A stretch of 64,000 bases of DNA from Staphylococcus saccharolyticus (GTDB taxonomy: Bacteria > Bacillota > Bacilli > Staphylococcales > Staphylococcaceae): NCBI RefSeq assembly GCF_900458815.1, contig NZ_UHDZ01000001.1, forward strand, positions 248,001 to 312,000, in the 5' to 3' direction. Below the pieces are notes generated by a model. It was not told where the DNA came from. It searched no databases and saw nothing but the letters and a program-made list of their open reading frames with translations. Of this stretch, positions 46,981 through 55,838 are shown piece after piece. The first letter of the stretch is position 1; every line of letters starts with the position of its first letter. A program made the translations under genes and the position numbers.

Positions 46981-48310
46981 ATGAAAGTTAAAAGTAGTTC
47001 ACGTTTCTTTTCGATGAAGAAAGTGACGCTAAGCTTCGTTACTGTATTTATTGGAATAGGGACAATAGGTTCATTAAATCAGTATGCTGATGCAAGTACG
47101 AAAACACAACAAACACATGTAACTACGTCATCGCCAACTAAGAAGACGACGCACACTGTTAAACGTTCAGTTAAATCGACAACTGTTAAATCTAGAACAA
47201 TATCAACGAAAAGAGTTAAGTCACCTACAACTCAATCAACGAAAAAAGCCACAACGACTAAGAAACCCACAACTTTAAATAAAACTCGCACAGCAACTAA
47301 GACTCTGCCTACCACTCGCAAGATTTCATCAACATCAACACGTTCTAAAACAACACCTACTTCTGTGAAACGTACAACTTCTCATAAAATAATTACTGTG
47401 TCGCCAATCTCTAAAGCGAAAGCATCAACAAAATCGCAACAACCAACGAAAAGTCGTACAACTTCAGTTAAGAAAAGTACTACAAAACCAAGCAAGATAA
47501 AATCTACGTCAACATCAACACGACCTAAAACCGTTCAACCCTCTAAGACAAAGACTCAACCTACTTCATCGACTCAAATTAATACAACAACAACTAAAGC
47601 AAAGCAACTTTCAACGCAAACAACTTCTAAAATTGATAGTAGTAAAGAATTAGTAGGTGTGGCACCTGCAGAACGTAAAACAGATAAATACCAATCAATG
47701 ACGCAATTAGAAAAAGAAACAACTGAAGGTGTAGATTGGAGAAAAGGTACTAAAGATACTGGAAATCAAGTGCTTATTGTGGGCTCCGTATGGCGGAAGT
47801 ATTGAACAAGGCACAACAGAATTAACTAAAGCATTAGCCAATAAAGGTAATTATGATTATTATTCATTTGAAGGAATTCAACCTAAAAACAACTCTGAAT
47901 TACATGTCACTTCTACGCATTATGATGATCCAACATTAAATTAAATGATTAAAAATCGCACTGCCACTGTTTCGATTCACGGAGCATCAGGTAGTGAGGA
48001 GATTGTCTACCTTGGTGGACCTCGTTCAGATTTAAGAAATGAAATAGAGAAGCAACTTGTTGGACGTGGATTTACTGTAAAAGTACCACCTGAATATCTT
48101 GGAGGACAAAATAATAATAACTTTATTAATAGAGAAGATAATAACATTGGCGTTCAGTTAGAATTAACAACTGCATTAAGAAAAGCTTTCTTTACGAATG
48201 GTGATATAAGCACTAAAAATCGTACAAATGAGAAAAATTGGACATCTAAAATGTACTCATTTATTAATGGATTATATGCTGGCATACGCAATACGTATTC
48301 GAGTAAATAA
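46981..48310 (+). pseudogene. Poly-gamma-glutamate hydrolase-family secreted protein, copy 1 (frameshift and stop)
   Basis: ATG at 46981 with AGGGGA upstream. A signal peptide lies at about 10-38 (LSFVTVFIGIGTIGSLNQYADA). It is followed by ~180 residues made almost only of Thr, Ser, Lys, Pro and Arg, a cationic wall-spanning linker. The C-terminal domain is that of PGA hydrolases (PghP, formerly DUF867): MTQLEKETTEGVDWRK, then VAPYGGSIEQGTTEL (zinc-binding region, in a shifted frame), VSIHGASGSEEIVYLGG and GVQLELTTALRK. An extra G in a GGG run near 47785 shifts the frame, and TAA at 47942-47944 stands where Gln is likely (LNQMIKN). The family cuts poly-gamma-glutamate. Confidence 0.86.
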
Positions 48311-48376
48311 TTTTTATTAAAATGAATTACTACCAATTTAATATTTTTGAAACCTAACAATATTGTTATAGTTGTC

Positions 48377-48420
48377 ATAATAGGGCTAAAGGATGATTCC
48401 GTTAGCCCTTATTATTTTTT
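48377..48420 (+). terminator. Terminator after PGA hydrolase copy 1
   Basis: ATAATAGGGCTAA pairs with TTAGCCCTTATTAT across a 16-base loop and is followed by a T run. Confidence 0.85.
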
Positions 48421-48556
48421 ATATTAATAAAGATAGAATAGAGAGATGTTACGTATAGTCGTTAGATTTTAAGTATCATATGTACGATTGTCCCCTTAAC
48501 TCTATTTAAAAAATAGCTATCAAATTCATTAATAAGTAAGAAGGGAACTGTTTGAT

Positions 48557-49416
48557 TTGAAAGATAAACAATCACTGAGTTCCTCTAGAAAAAAGAAATC
48601 ATTGTTGATTATTGCTAGTTTAATAACATTCATAGGAATTGGAAGCGGATATGAATATGTACATTCAAATGAAGAACCTACTAATGAAATCTCCAGTCAC
48701 CGTCATTTATTTTCGCATTTAATTCCAGGTTTCAATCTTAATACAGACAAAGAAGGGTCATCATATGTCAATTTAGAATCGTCCGATACAGTACAAGAGG
48801 ATATCCATCATAAAGATTATTTTAAATCAATGACTCAATTGTTGATGCACATAACACAAGGTGTAGATTGGAAAAAAGAAATAAAAAAAGTTGGTAGTCA
48901 TGTGCTTATTATTGCTCCTCATGGTGGTAATTTAGAAGCAGGAACAACAGAACTAACAAAATATATTTCCAACCATCATCATTATGATTATTACTCATTT
49001 ACAGTGTTAAGAAAACACCATGTTGAAGGTTTACATGTTACTTCAGGACATTATATAACGATCCGCAACTTCTTAATATGGTAAAGTCAAAAGATTTTGC
49101 AGTGTCAATTCATGGTGCTAAAGGGAGTCGTCCTATTGTTTATATTGGTGGCTTATATGTATCTCTCAAAGATGCACTTAAACAACAACTGACGCGTCAC
49201 CATTTTGTAGTGAAAAATGCACCTTCTTATTTAGGGGGAGATTTAAAAAAGAATTTTATTAATAGAGACCTTAAAAGTAAAGGTGTACAACTTGAACTAA
49301 CAACGGCTTTAAGAAAATCAATGTTTGTGAATGAGAACTTATCACATCAGTCAAGGAAAGATAAAAGTAATTGGTCATCGCCGGTAATGTATCGATTTTC
49401 AGATGCGATTCATTAA
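48557..49416 (+). pseudogene. Poly-gamma-glutamate hydrolase-family protein, copy 2 (frameshifted)
   Basis: TTG start at 48557 with AAGGGA about 10 bases upstream. A membrane anchor lies at about 14-33 (SLLIIASLITFIGIGSGYEYV). There is a short linker without the Thr/Ser/Lys region of copy 1. The domain starts MTQLLMHITQGVDWKKE and has IIAPHGGNLEAGTTEL (zinc site), VSIHGAKGSRPIVYIGG and GVQLELTTALRKSM. A frame change near 49060 (after LHVTSGHY) separates the halves. The tail after a TAA near 49414 reads on briefly (AIKEVDDSGKD). It is paralogous to copy 1, 250 bases upstream. Both copies are dead. Confidence 0.86.
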
Positions 49417-49707
49417 GCGATTAAAGAAGTAGATGATTCTGGTAAAGACAGATAAATATCTCAATGATTAGCGTCACTAAATTTAAGAATTTAAGGTGAT
49501 TGTTAAAAGGAAAATATCTTAAATCAAAATGTGTAGACTTAGTGTCCTTATCATAAAAGTGAATAATAAGTATTAGAAAATATGAAAAAATTACGTTATT
49601 TTGAAATTCAAGTTTTTAAAAATATCTATAAAACGTGTATAATAGTAATTAACTATTGAACAAGTTAGATGTTCATAATATATCATCTTAGAAAGGAGTG
49701 TTATAAG

Positions 49708-49809
49708 ATGAAAAAATTTGCAATTATTTTTGCATTAGCTGGTGCAGCATTTTATGGTTTCAAAAAATACCAAAATCATGTTAACCAAGCACCAAACATT
49801 GAATACTAA
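49708..49809 (+). CDS. 33-residue membrane-associated peptide
   Basis: ATG at 49708, about 8 bases after AAAGGAGTG, stop at 49807-49809. The sequence is [18 protein letters not shown], then the basic [11 protein letters not shown] tail: one short hydrophobic helix and a polar end. A -10-like TATAAT lies about 65 bases upstream, and a strong terminator follows at 49849, so it is a complete small transcription unit. I recall similar small proteins in other staphylococci but know of no function. Too short for ordinary gene finders. Confidence 0.7.
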   Translation: MKKFAIIFALAGAAFYGFKKYQNHVNQAPNIEY

Positions 49810-49848
49810 GATTGACAACTTGACTACTAAAGTGAGCATCAAATAGTT

Positions 49849-49884
49849 AAGACAAGGTCTGTTAAGATCTTGTCTTATTTTTTT
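49849..49884 (+). terminator. Terminator of the small-peptide gene
   Basis: AAGACAAGGTCT GTTA AGATCTTGTCTT followed by ATTTTTTT: a 12-bp stem with one G-T pair. Confidence 0.92.
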
Positions 49885-50003
49885 ATTTTCGGGTAAATAA
49901 AGTGGTATATGAGGAGGTTAGGTAGAGATAAGCTAGATTAAATATAGTCTTTATTTAAAAACGACTCTATGGTGAATAAGTATGTAAACTAGGGGTGTAA
50001 CAA

Positions 50004-51473
50004 ATGTCTAAAATATTATTAACTGGTGCATCGGGATATATTGGTGGTCACCTTAAGGATAAATTAAAAAAAGAACACGAAATTATTGCAATTTCTAGAA
50101 ATATAAGTAACAAGGACAATGAGCAAAATGTGACATGGAAAGCTGCTGACTTATTCGATTTAGATGAAATTACCAAGGTTATGGAAGGGATTGATACGGC
50201 TATTTATTTAGTTCACTCAAAGATGCCTTCAGCTAAACTAACTCAAGCTAATTTTGAAGATATGGATGCATTGTTAGCAGATAACTTTGCACGAGTTGCA
50301 AAACAACAAGGAGTTAAACATATCGTGTTTATGAGGGGCCTTATACCAATTGTTGATCGATTGTCAGCTCATTTAAGAAGTCGTCTCGAATGTGAAAAAA
50401 TCCTTGGAGATTAAGGAATACCTGTAAGTACATTACGCGCTGGTTTGATTATTGGGGCTAAAGGTAGTTCTTATCCTATTCTTAAACGTTTAGTTGAACG
50501 TTTGCCAGCAATGATTTTACCTAGTTGGGCTTATAACAGAATTTCTCCTGTAGCGATTGAAGATGTGATAAATGGTTTAGTAGCAATGGTTGATTGTTCT
50601 CCAACAGAAAATGAAGCCATCGATATCAGTGGGCCTGAAACAATGAACTATAAGGAATTAATCCTAAGAACTGCTCAAGTTTTAGATAAACCACTACCCA
50701 TGCTCGATTTACCAATCATACCTATTATAGTCAGCCGTTATTGGGTACAATTGATTTCAAATGTGCCGAAAGAGATGGTATATCCATTAATGAATAGTTT
50801 AATTCATAATATGGTATCTCATGAACAACGTATTGTTCCAGAAATATCGATGGATCGTATTACTTTTGAAGATAGTGCTCAAAGGGCACTTGATGAAGAG
50901 TAGAACGTAGCTAAGAAAAAAGAAGGGCCATCTGCTCATCGATCGTCTTCAGCGAAGGCAAAGCAACCAGAAATTAAAGATGTACGTGCCATTACGCGTT
51001 TTGATATACTAAAAAGTCATACAAATTAATGATGTGACAAAAGAGTATGCAAAATTTATTAACAATATAACCTTACATTTAGTTAAAGGTACGATGAATG
51101 AACAAGAATTCAATATGAACTTACCTTTGATAAATAAATTTATTTTAAAAATGCAACGTGATGAAAGGGATTCAACAGATGAAATGGTAGTATACAGAAT
51201 AGTTGGTGGAGGTTTAGCTCATGCTAATAATGGCGGAAATGCACGTTTTGAATTCCGCAGGCGAAAGCGCATAAAATGGTTATGAATATCTTTAAAAACA
51301 AAATGGCGCATTTAGCTTTCAAAGAGAGTGAGAGTGGTAGACGACGTAAGTCTAAGAACATTTTTATCGGCGTTTCAGTTGTAGGAGCGACTGTCACAGC
51401 AGGATTAATAGGGCTTAAACGCATCAAGCGTAATCAAATTAAAAAGCATAGTATGTCAAATGCAGAATTATAG
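50004..51473 (+). pseudogene. NAD(P)-binding SDR-family protein, several stops and frameshifts
   Basis: ATG at 50004 (AGGGGTGTAAC upstream) begins with the Rossmann motif LLTGASGYIGGHL and reads as an atypical short-chain dehydrogenase (AIYLVHSKMPSA, HIVFMRGLIP). TAA at 50412-50414 interrupts the same frame, which goes on with STLRAGLIIGAKGSSYPILK and YNRISPVAIEDVINGLVAM to a TAG at 50901. After a linker (KKKEGPSAHRSS) the frame shifts near 51010 to a C-terminal domain (STDEMVVYRIVGGGLAH). It shifts again near 51255 to MNIFKNKMAHLAF and ends with a membrane helix (IFIGVSVVGATVTAGLIGL). The last part could instead be a separate small frame at 51276-51473. Confidence 0.75.
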
Positions 51474-51860
51474 GAAAAGTATAATCTTCCAAGCTTTTCT
51501 AATAGCAGAAATAATAAATAAATTAACTTTTCCTTATACAAAACTTTTTTAAAGTATTATATAATGTCATCAATAAGCCGAGTTAATCTTTTTTGATTAA
51601 TTGGGCTATTTTGTGAAAACCTTTACACAAATAATCTTTTATATTGTAATACTACAAAAATTTACATGCTTTTTACATTAAATTAAAAGCAAATTCTAAA
51701 AAGAGGTTTATTATGAATTAAATAGGTTGATAATGTAAAAAATTAACAGAAATTTAAACATTACATTTTAACTTATGATAAATATTTGTTAATTAAGGTG
51801 TTATTTTGTTAACCACCATCAACTTTAATAGATAAATTAATTGCATTTTTGGAGGGAAAT
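51474..51860. other. Leader region of the capsule operon
   Basis: 387 bases without a gene. A terminator-like hairpin lies at 51576-51612 (GCCGAGTTAATC/GATTAATTGGGC followed by TATTTT), which probably ends upstream transcription. The remaining ~240 AT-rich bases should hold the cap promoter, but I cannot point to a single convincing -35/-10 pair. Confidence 0.45.
51576..51617 (+). terminator. Terminator upstream of the cap operon
   Basis: AGCCGAGTTAATC pairs with TGATTAATTGGGCT over a T-rich loop and is followed by ATTTTG. Confidence 0.65.
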
Positions 51861-52523
51861 ATGGAAAATTCAGTAGATTTAACAAAAATATGGGAGATTA
51901 TTAAAAAGAATTGGAAACTCTTAGTCATCATTCCAATAATTTTCATACTAATAAGCACTTTATTAACGTTCTTAGTGTTTAAACCTAAATATGAAGCAAC
52001 GACACAGATATTAGTTAGTCAGAAAGAAAAAGAATCGAAAATGATGGCGCAAGAAGTCCAAAGTAATATTCAATTAGTTAATACATATGCGGAAATTATC
52101 ACTAGTCCTAGAATTTTAGACGATGTTTCAAAAAAGAATAAAAAGTATTCTTCAGAAAAATTATCAAAAATGATAACCGTCAATACTGAAGCGGACTCTC
52201 AACTACTAAATGTTGGCGTGAAAAGTAAAAATAAAAAAAAATCTGAAAAAATAGCTAATGATGTTGCAAAAGTATTTAGCAAAGATGTGCCAGATATTAT
52301 GAGTGTAGATAATGTTTCTGTGTTATCAAAAGCAGATGGTACAGCTGAAAAGGTATCTCCAAGAACAATGATGAATTTACTAGCGGGATTGATTTTAGGA
52401 CTAATCGTTGCGATTTTAATTATTACATTTAAAGAAATTTTTGATAAACGTATTAGAACTGAAGAAGACGTAGAAAAAGAACTAGGTATTCCAGTTTTAG
52501 GTTCAATACAAAAAATTAAATAA
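51861..52523 (+). CDS. capA: Capsule chain-length regulator / tyrosine-kinase activator (Wzz type)
   Basis: 220 residues from the ATG at 51861, with GGAGG 5 bases upstream; a TTG at 51849 overlaps that site. Two membrane helices (about 20-41 and 172-192) flank an extracellular domain, as in Wzz/CapA proteins. The start has IWEIIKKNWKLLVIIPIIF, the loop has YEATTQILVSQKE, and the second helix is preceded by KVSPRTMMN. The cytoplasmic tail (EIFDKRIRTEEDVEKELGIPVLG) would switch on the CapB kinase. Together they set the length of the capsule polymer. First gene of the operon, 12 bases before capB. Confidence 0.93.
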   Translation: MENSVDLTKIWEIIKKNWKLLVIIPIIFILISTLLTFLVFKPKYEATTQILVSQKEKESKMMAQEVQSNIQLVNTYAEIITSPRILDDVSKKNKKYSSEKLSKMITVNTEADSQLLNVGVKSKNKKKSEKIANDVAKVFSKDVPDIMSVDNVSVLSKADGTAEKVSPRTMMNLLAGLILGLIVAILIITFKEIFDKRIRTEEDVEKELGIPVLGSIQKIK

Positions 52524-52535
52524 AGGAGAACGACG

Positions 52536-53228
52536 ATGGCTAAGAAAAGAAAAAAACTTGAAAATCCACTTTTTGTTAATGATAAACCGAAGTCAATTAT
52601 TAGTGAGAAATTTAGAGGTATAAGGTCCAACATAATGTTTTCAAGAGCTAATGATGAAATTACTAGTATTATAGTTACTTCAGAAAAGTCCGCTGCAGGT
52701 AAAAGTGTCGTTTCGGCAAATATAGCTACAACATATGCACAAGCAGGATATAAAACATTAATTATTGATGGAGATATGAGAAAACCGACTCAAAATTATT
52801 TATTTGAAGAAGCAAATTATGATGGATTATCAAATTTAATTATAGGTAAGTCTGATTATGATAAGGCAATTAGAACTACAAGAGTGAATAATTTAGACTT
52901 GTTAACCTCTGGTCCCATTCCACCTAATCCGTCTGAATTAATCGATTCTGAAAGATTTTATGAAATTTATAATGAGTTAGTTCAAAGATATGACTTTGTT
53001 TTAATTGATACACCACCGGTTAATACCGTAACTGATGCACAAGTGTTTATTCAATACGTGGGAGATACAATCATAGTTATTGATTCTGAGGATAATAATA
53101 AAAATGAAGTGAAAAGAGCAAAATCTTTAATTGATAAAGCTGGTGGTAAAGTAATTGGAGCAGTTTTAAATAAAACACCTAAAGATAAATCTTCAAGTTA
53201 TTATTCTTATTATGGAGAAGATGAATAG
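52536..53228 (+). CDS. capB: Capsule tyrosine protein kinase (BY-kinase)
   Basis: 230 residues with AAGGAG before the ATG. P-loop SEKSAAGKSVVSANIA at about 48-60 (Walker A), the A' box LIIDGDMRKPTQ at about 77, Walker B VLIDTPPVN at about 150, and a C-terminal Tyr cluster (SSYYSYYGEDE) that is phosphorylated. It needs CapA for activity and phosphorylates itself and enzymes of the sugar-nucleotide pathway, such as UDP-sugar dehydrogenases. CapL downstream is a likely target. Only two bases separate it from capC. Intact. Confidence 0.95.
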   Translation: MAKKRKKLENPLFVNDKPKSIISEKFRGIRSNIMFSRANDEITSIIVTSEKSAAGKSVVSANIATTYAQAGYKTLIIDGDMRKPTQNYLFEEANYDGLSNLIIGKSDYDKAIRTTRVNNLDLLTSGPIPPNPSELIDSERFYEIYNELVQRYDFVLIDTPPVNTVTDAQVFIQYVGDTIIVIDSEDNNKNEVKRAKSLIDKAGGKVIGAVLNKTPKDKSSSYYSYYGEDE

Positions 53229-53230
53229 TT

Positions 53231-53998
53231 ATGATAGATATCCACAATCACATACTTATTAATGTCGATGATGGCCCGAAGAGTAGGGAAGAGATGCTTA
53301 ATTTATTAAAACAAGCTAAATCTGAGGGTGTAACCGAAATTATCGCGACACCTCACCACTTAAGTTCTGCTTATGATAATGACAAACAACAAGTGCTTTC
53401 GAAAGTTGAAGAGTTACTGTCTATGAATGAAGTTCAGGAAATAGGCATCAAAATGTATCCTGGACAAGAAATTAGAATCACTGATCAAATTCTTCCAGGC
53501 TTGGAAGATGGCAGTATATTAAGCTTAAACAACTCAAAATATTTATTAATAGAGCTTCCTTCAGGTGGTGTTCCACATTATACTGAAAGATTGTTTTACG
53601 AATTATTATCAAAAGGGTATGTACCAATTATTGCGCATCCAGAAAGAAATAAGGGCATTTCTCAAGATTTGGATAAGTTATATCAATTGGTTAAAGCAGG
53701 TGCTTTAAGTCAATTAACGACATCATCACTTTTAGGTGAAAATGGTAAAAAAATTCAGAAGTTATCAATTCAGATGCTTGAGAATAATTTAACACATTTT
53801 ATAGCTTCAGATGCACATCATAGTGAAATTAGGCCGTTTAAGATGAATAGTTTATTTAAGGATAAAAAATTAAATAAATTTGAAAAAGATTTAGAAAGCT
53901 TTTTGAAGAATGCCGAATCTGTAGTTAACAATACAGATATAGCTAAAAAACAACCAACTCAGAATTACAAAAATAAGAAGTTTTTTGGACTATTTTAG
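53231..53998 (+). CDS. capC: Manganese-dependent tyrosine phosphatase (PHP fold)
   Basis: 255 residues. Metal-binding motifs of the CpsB/CapC phosphatases are all present: MIDIHNHILINVDDG at the start, IATPHHLSS at about 39, PGQEIRI at about 77, IIAHPERN at about 135, and IASDAHHSEIRP at about 195. It removes phosphate from CapB and its targets and so completes the kinase/phosphatase cycle that governs capsule assembly. The ATG follows the capB stop by two bases, so translation is probably coupled. Intact. Confidence 0.94.
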   Translation: MIDIHNHILINVDDGPKSREEMLNLLKQAKSEGVTEIIATPHHLSSAYDNDKQQVLSKVEELLSMNEVQEIGIKMYPGQEIRITDQILPGLEDGSILSLNNSKYLLIELPSGGVPHYTERLFYELLSKGYVPIIAHPERNKGISQDLDKLYQLVKAGALSQLTTSSLLGENGKKIQKLSIQMLENNLTHFIASDAHHSEIRPFKMNSLFKDKKLNKFEKDLESFLKNAESVVNNTDIAKKQPTQNYKNKKFFGLF

Positions 53999-54025
53999 TA
54001 TTTTGAGAATGTGAGGGATTAAGAC

Positions 54026-55837
54026 GTGGACAAACTAAATGCAAGAAAACGTCTGATTATTTTATTGATTATAGATTCTTTAATTGTCTTCTTTTCAGTG
54101 TTTATGTGTTATGAAATCTTGGAACCTTATTTTAAAGGCTATTCAATAGATATTTTGATTGTTTCTGCTATCGTGTTGCTCGTGTCACATCATGTTTTTG
54201 CATATCTGTTTAATCTTTATCACCGTGCCTGGGAATATGCTAGTGTGGACGAGCTTTTCCTTATTGTAGAATCTGTAACATGTTCTATATTAGCTACAGT
54301 TCTAATTGTTCCTATTTTTACAGGACGCCCATCATTTTTAAGATTGTATTTAATCACATGGATGATGCATTTAATATTAATAGGTGGTTCTAGAATTTTT
54401 TGGAGAGTAAGTAGAAGATTCTTAACAAATGGCAATAAACCTAAGAAAAGACCGACGTTAATTGTTGGCGCCGGTAGAGGTGGCTCTCTATTAATAAGAC
54501 AAATGCTACGAAGTGACATGGGGCTTGAGCCTGTTTTAGCAGTTGATGATGATCCAGATAAAAGAAAATTAGTTATTGCTGAGGGCGTCAAAGTTCAAGG
54601 GACAATTGAAGATATTCCTAACCTTGCAAATAAGTATAAAATCAAACGAATTATAATTGCTATTCCAACATTGAACCCCTCAAGATATAAAGAAATTAAT
54701 GATATCTGTAATAGTATAGGGATTGAATTATTTAAGATGCCGAGCATAGAAGATGTGTTATCAGGAGAGTTGGAAGTAAATCAACTCAAAAGAGTTGAAG
54801 TAGAAGATTTACTTGGACGAGAACCAGTTGAATTAGATATGGCGATGATTTCTAAAGAATTAACTCATAAAACCATTTTAGTTACCGGTGCGGGTGGTTC
54901 AATCGGTTCTGAAATTTGTAGACAAGTATGCAAATTTGAACCTGATAGAATTGTCTTACTAGGGCATGGAGAAAATAGTATCTATTTAATTAACCAGGAA
55001 TTATCTAATATTTATAAAGATAAAATAGATATTATACCAGTTATCGCCGATGTGCAGAATAAAGACCGTATTGAGAAGATAATGAAACAGTATAAACCGT
55101 ATGCGGTTTATCATGCAGCTGCTCACAAACATGTTCCGTTAATGGAATATAATCCTGAAGAAGCTTTTAATAACAATGTTATAGGGACACAAAATGTAGC
55201 TAGAGCAGCTAAAAGTGCAGAAGTTCAAAAGTTTGTAATGATTTCTACTGATAAAGCTGTGAACCCACCAAATGTGATGGGAGCCTCTAAACGTGTTGCT
55301 GAAATGATTATCCAAAGTCTAAATGATGAAGATGGTAAAACTGATTTCGTTGCAGTAAGATTTGGAAATGTACTTGGGTCGCGTGGTTCTGTTATCCCAT
55401 TATTTAAGAAGCAAATTGAAGCAGGGGGGCCAGTTACTGTTACACATCCTGATATGACAAGATACTTTATGACTATACCTGAAGCTTCAAGATTAGTACT
55501 ACAAGCTGGTGCATTAGCACATGGAGGAGAGGTTTTTGTTTTAGATATGGGTGAACCTGTAAAAATAGTCGACTTAGCACGAAACCTAATACGGTTAAGT
55601 GGTAAGAGTGAAGAAGAAATAGGTATTAAATTCTCGGGAATAAGACCTGGTGAAAAGCTCTATGAAGAGTTACTCAATGAAAATGAAGTACATCCTGAAC
55701 AGGTTTATCAAAAAATATATATAGGAAAAACTTCATTTATTTCTCAAGAAGAGCTAGACTCTACAATTAAAGATTTACTTATCAATACGGAAAAAATAAG
55801 AGATGCTTTATTAAATTTAGCTAACAGGAAGTTTTAA
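54026..55837 (+). CDS. capD: UDP-GlcNAc 4,6-dehydratase, membrane-bound (CapD)
   Basis: 603 residues from a GTG at 54026 after GAGGGA. Four membrane helices lie at about 10-125, then a first Rossmann domain (TLIVGAGRGGSLLIRQM) at about 145, then the catalytic domain with TGAGGSIGSEICRQ at about 290, HAAAHKHVPLME at about 370 and ISTDKAVNPPNVMGASKR at about 405. In this SDR family the usual YxxxK is replaced by MxxxK, as seen here. It removes water from UDP-GlcNAc to give the 4-keto-6-deoxy sugar that leads to FucNAc or QuiNAc. Intact; the next gene starts one base later. Confidence 0.94.
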   Translation: MDKLNARKRLIILLIIDSLIVFFSVFMCYEILEPYFKGYSIDILIVSAIVLLVSHHVFAYLFNLYHRAWEYASVDELFLIVESVTCSILATVLIVPIFTGRPSFLRLYLITWMMHLILIGGSRIFWRVSRRFLTNGNKPKKRPTLIVGAGRGGSLLIRQMLRSDMGLEPVLAVDDDPDKRKLVIAEGVKVQGTIEDIPNLANKYKIKRIIIAIPTLNPSRYKEINDICNSIGIELFKMPSIEDVLSGELEVNQLKRVEVEDLLGREPVELDMAMISKELTHKTILVTGAGGSIGSEICRQVCKFEPDRIVLLGHGENSIYLINQELSNIYKDKIDIIPVIADVQNKDRIEKIMKQYKPYAVYHAAAHKHVPLMEYNPEEAFNNNVIGTQNVARAAKSAEVQKFVMISTDKAVNPPNVMGASKRVAEMIIQSLNDEDGKTDFVAVRFGNVLGSRGSVIPLFKKQIEAGGPVTVTHPDMTRYFMTIPEASRLVLQAGALAHGGEVFVLDMGEPVKIVDLARNLIRLSGKSEEEIGIKFSGIRPGEKLYEELLNENEVHPEQVYQKIYIGKTSFISQEELDSTIKDLLINTEKIRDALLNLANRKF

Positions 55838-55838
55838 A

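Noticed and set aside
47100..47600. Thr/Ser/Lys-rich tract as a repeat array or CRISPR-like structure
   Set aside because: No fixed repeat unit is seen; it is a low-complexity protein linker in PGA hydrolase copy 1.
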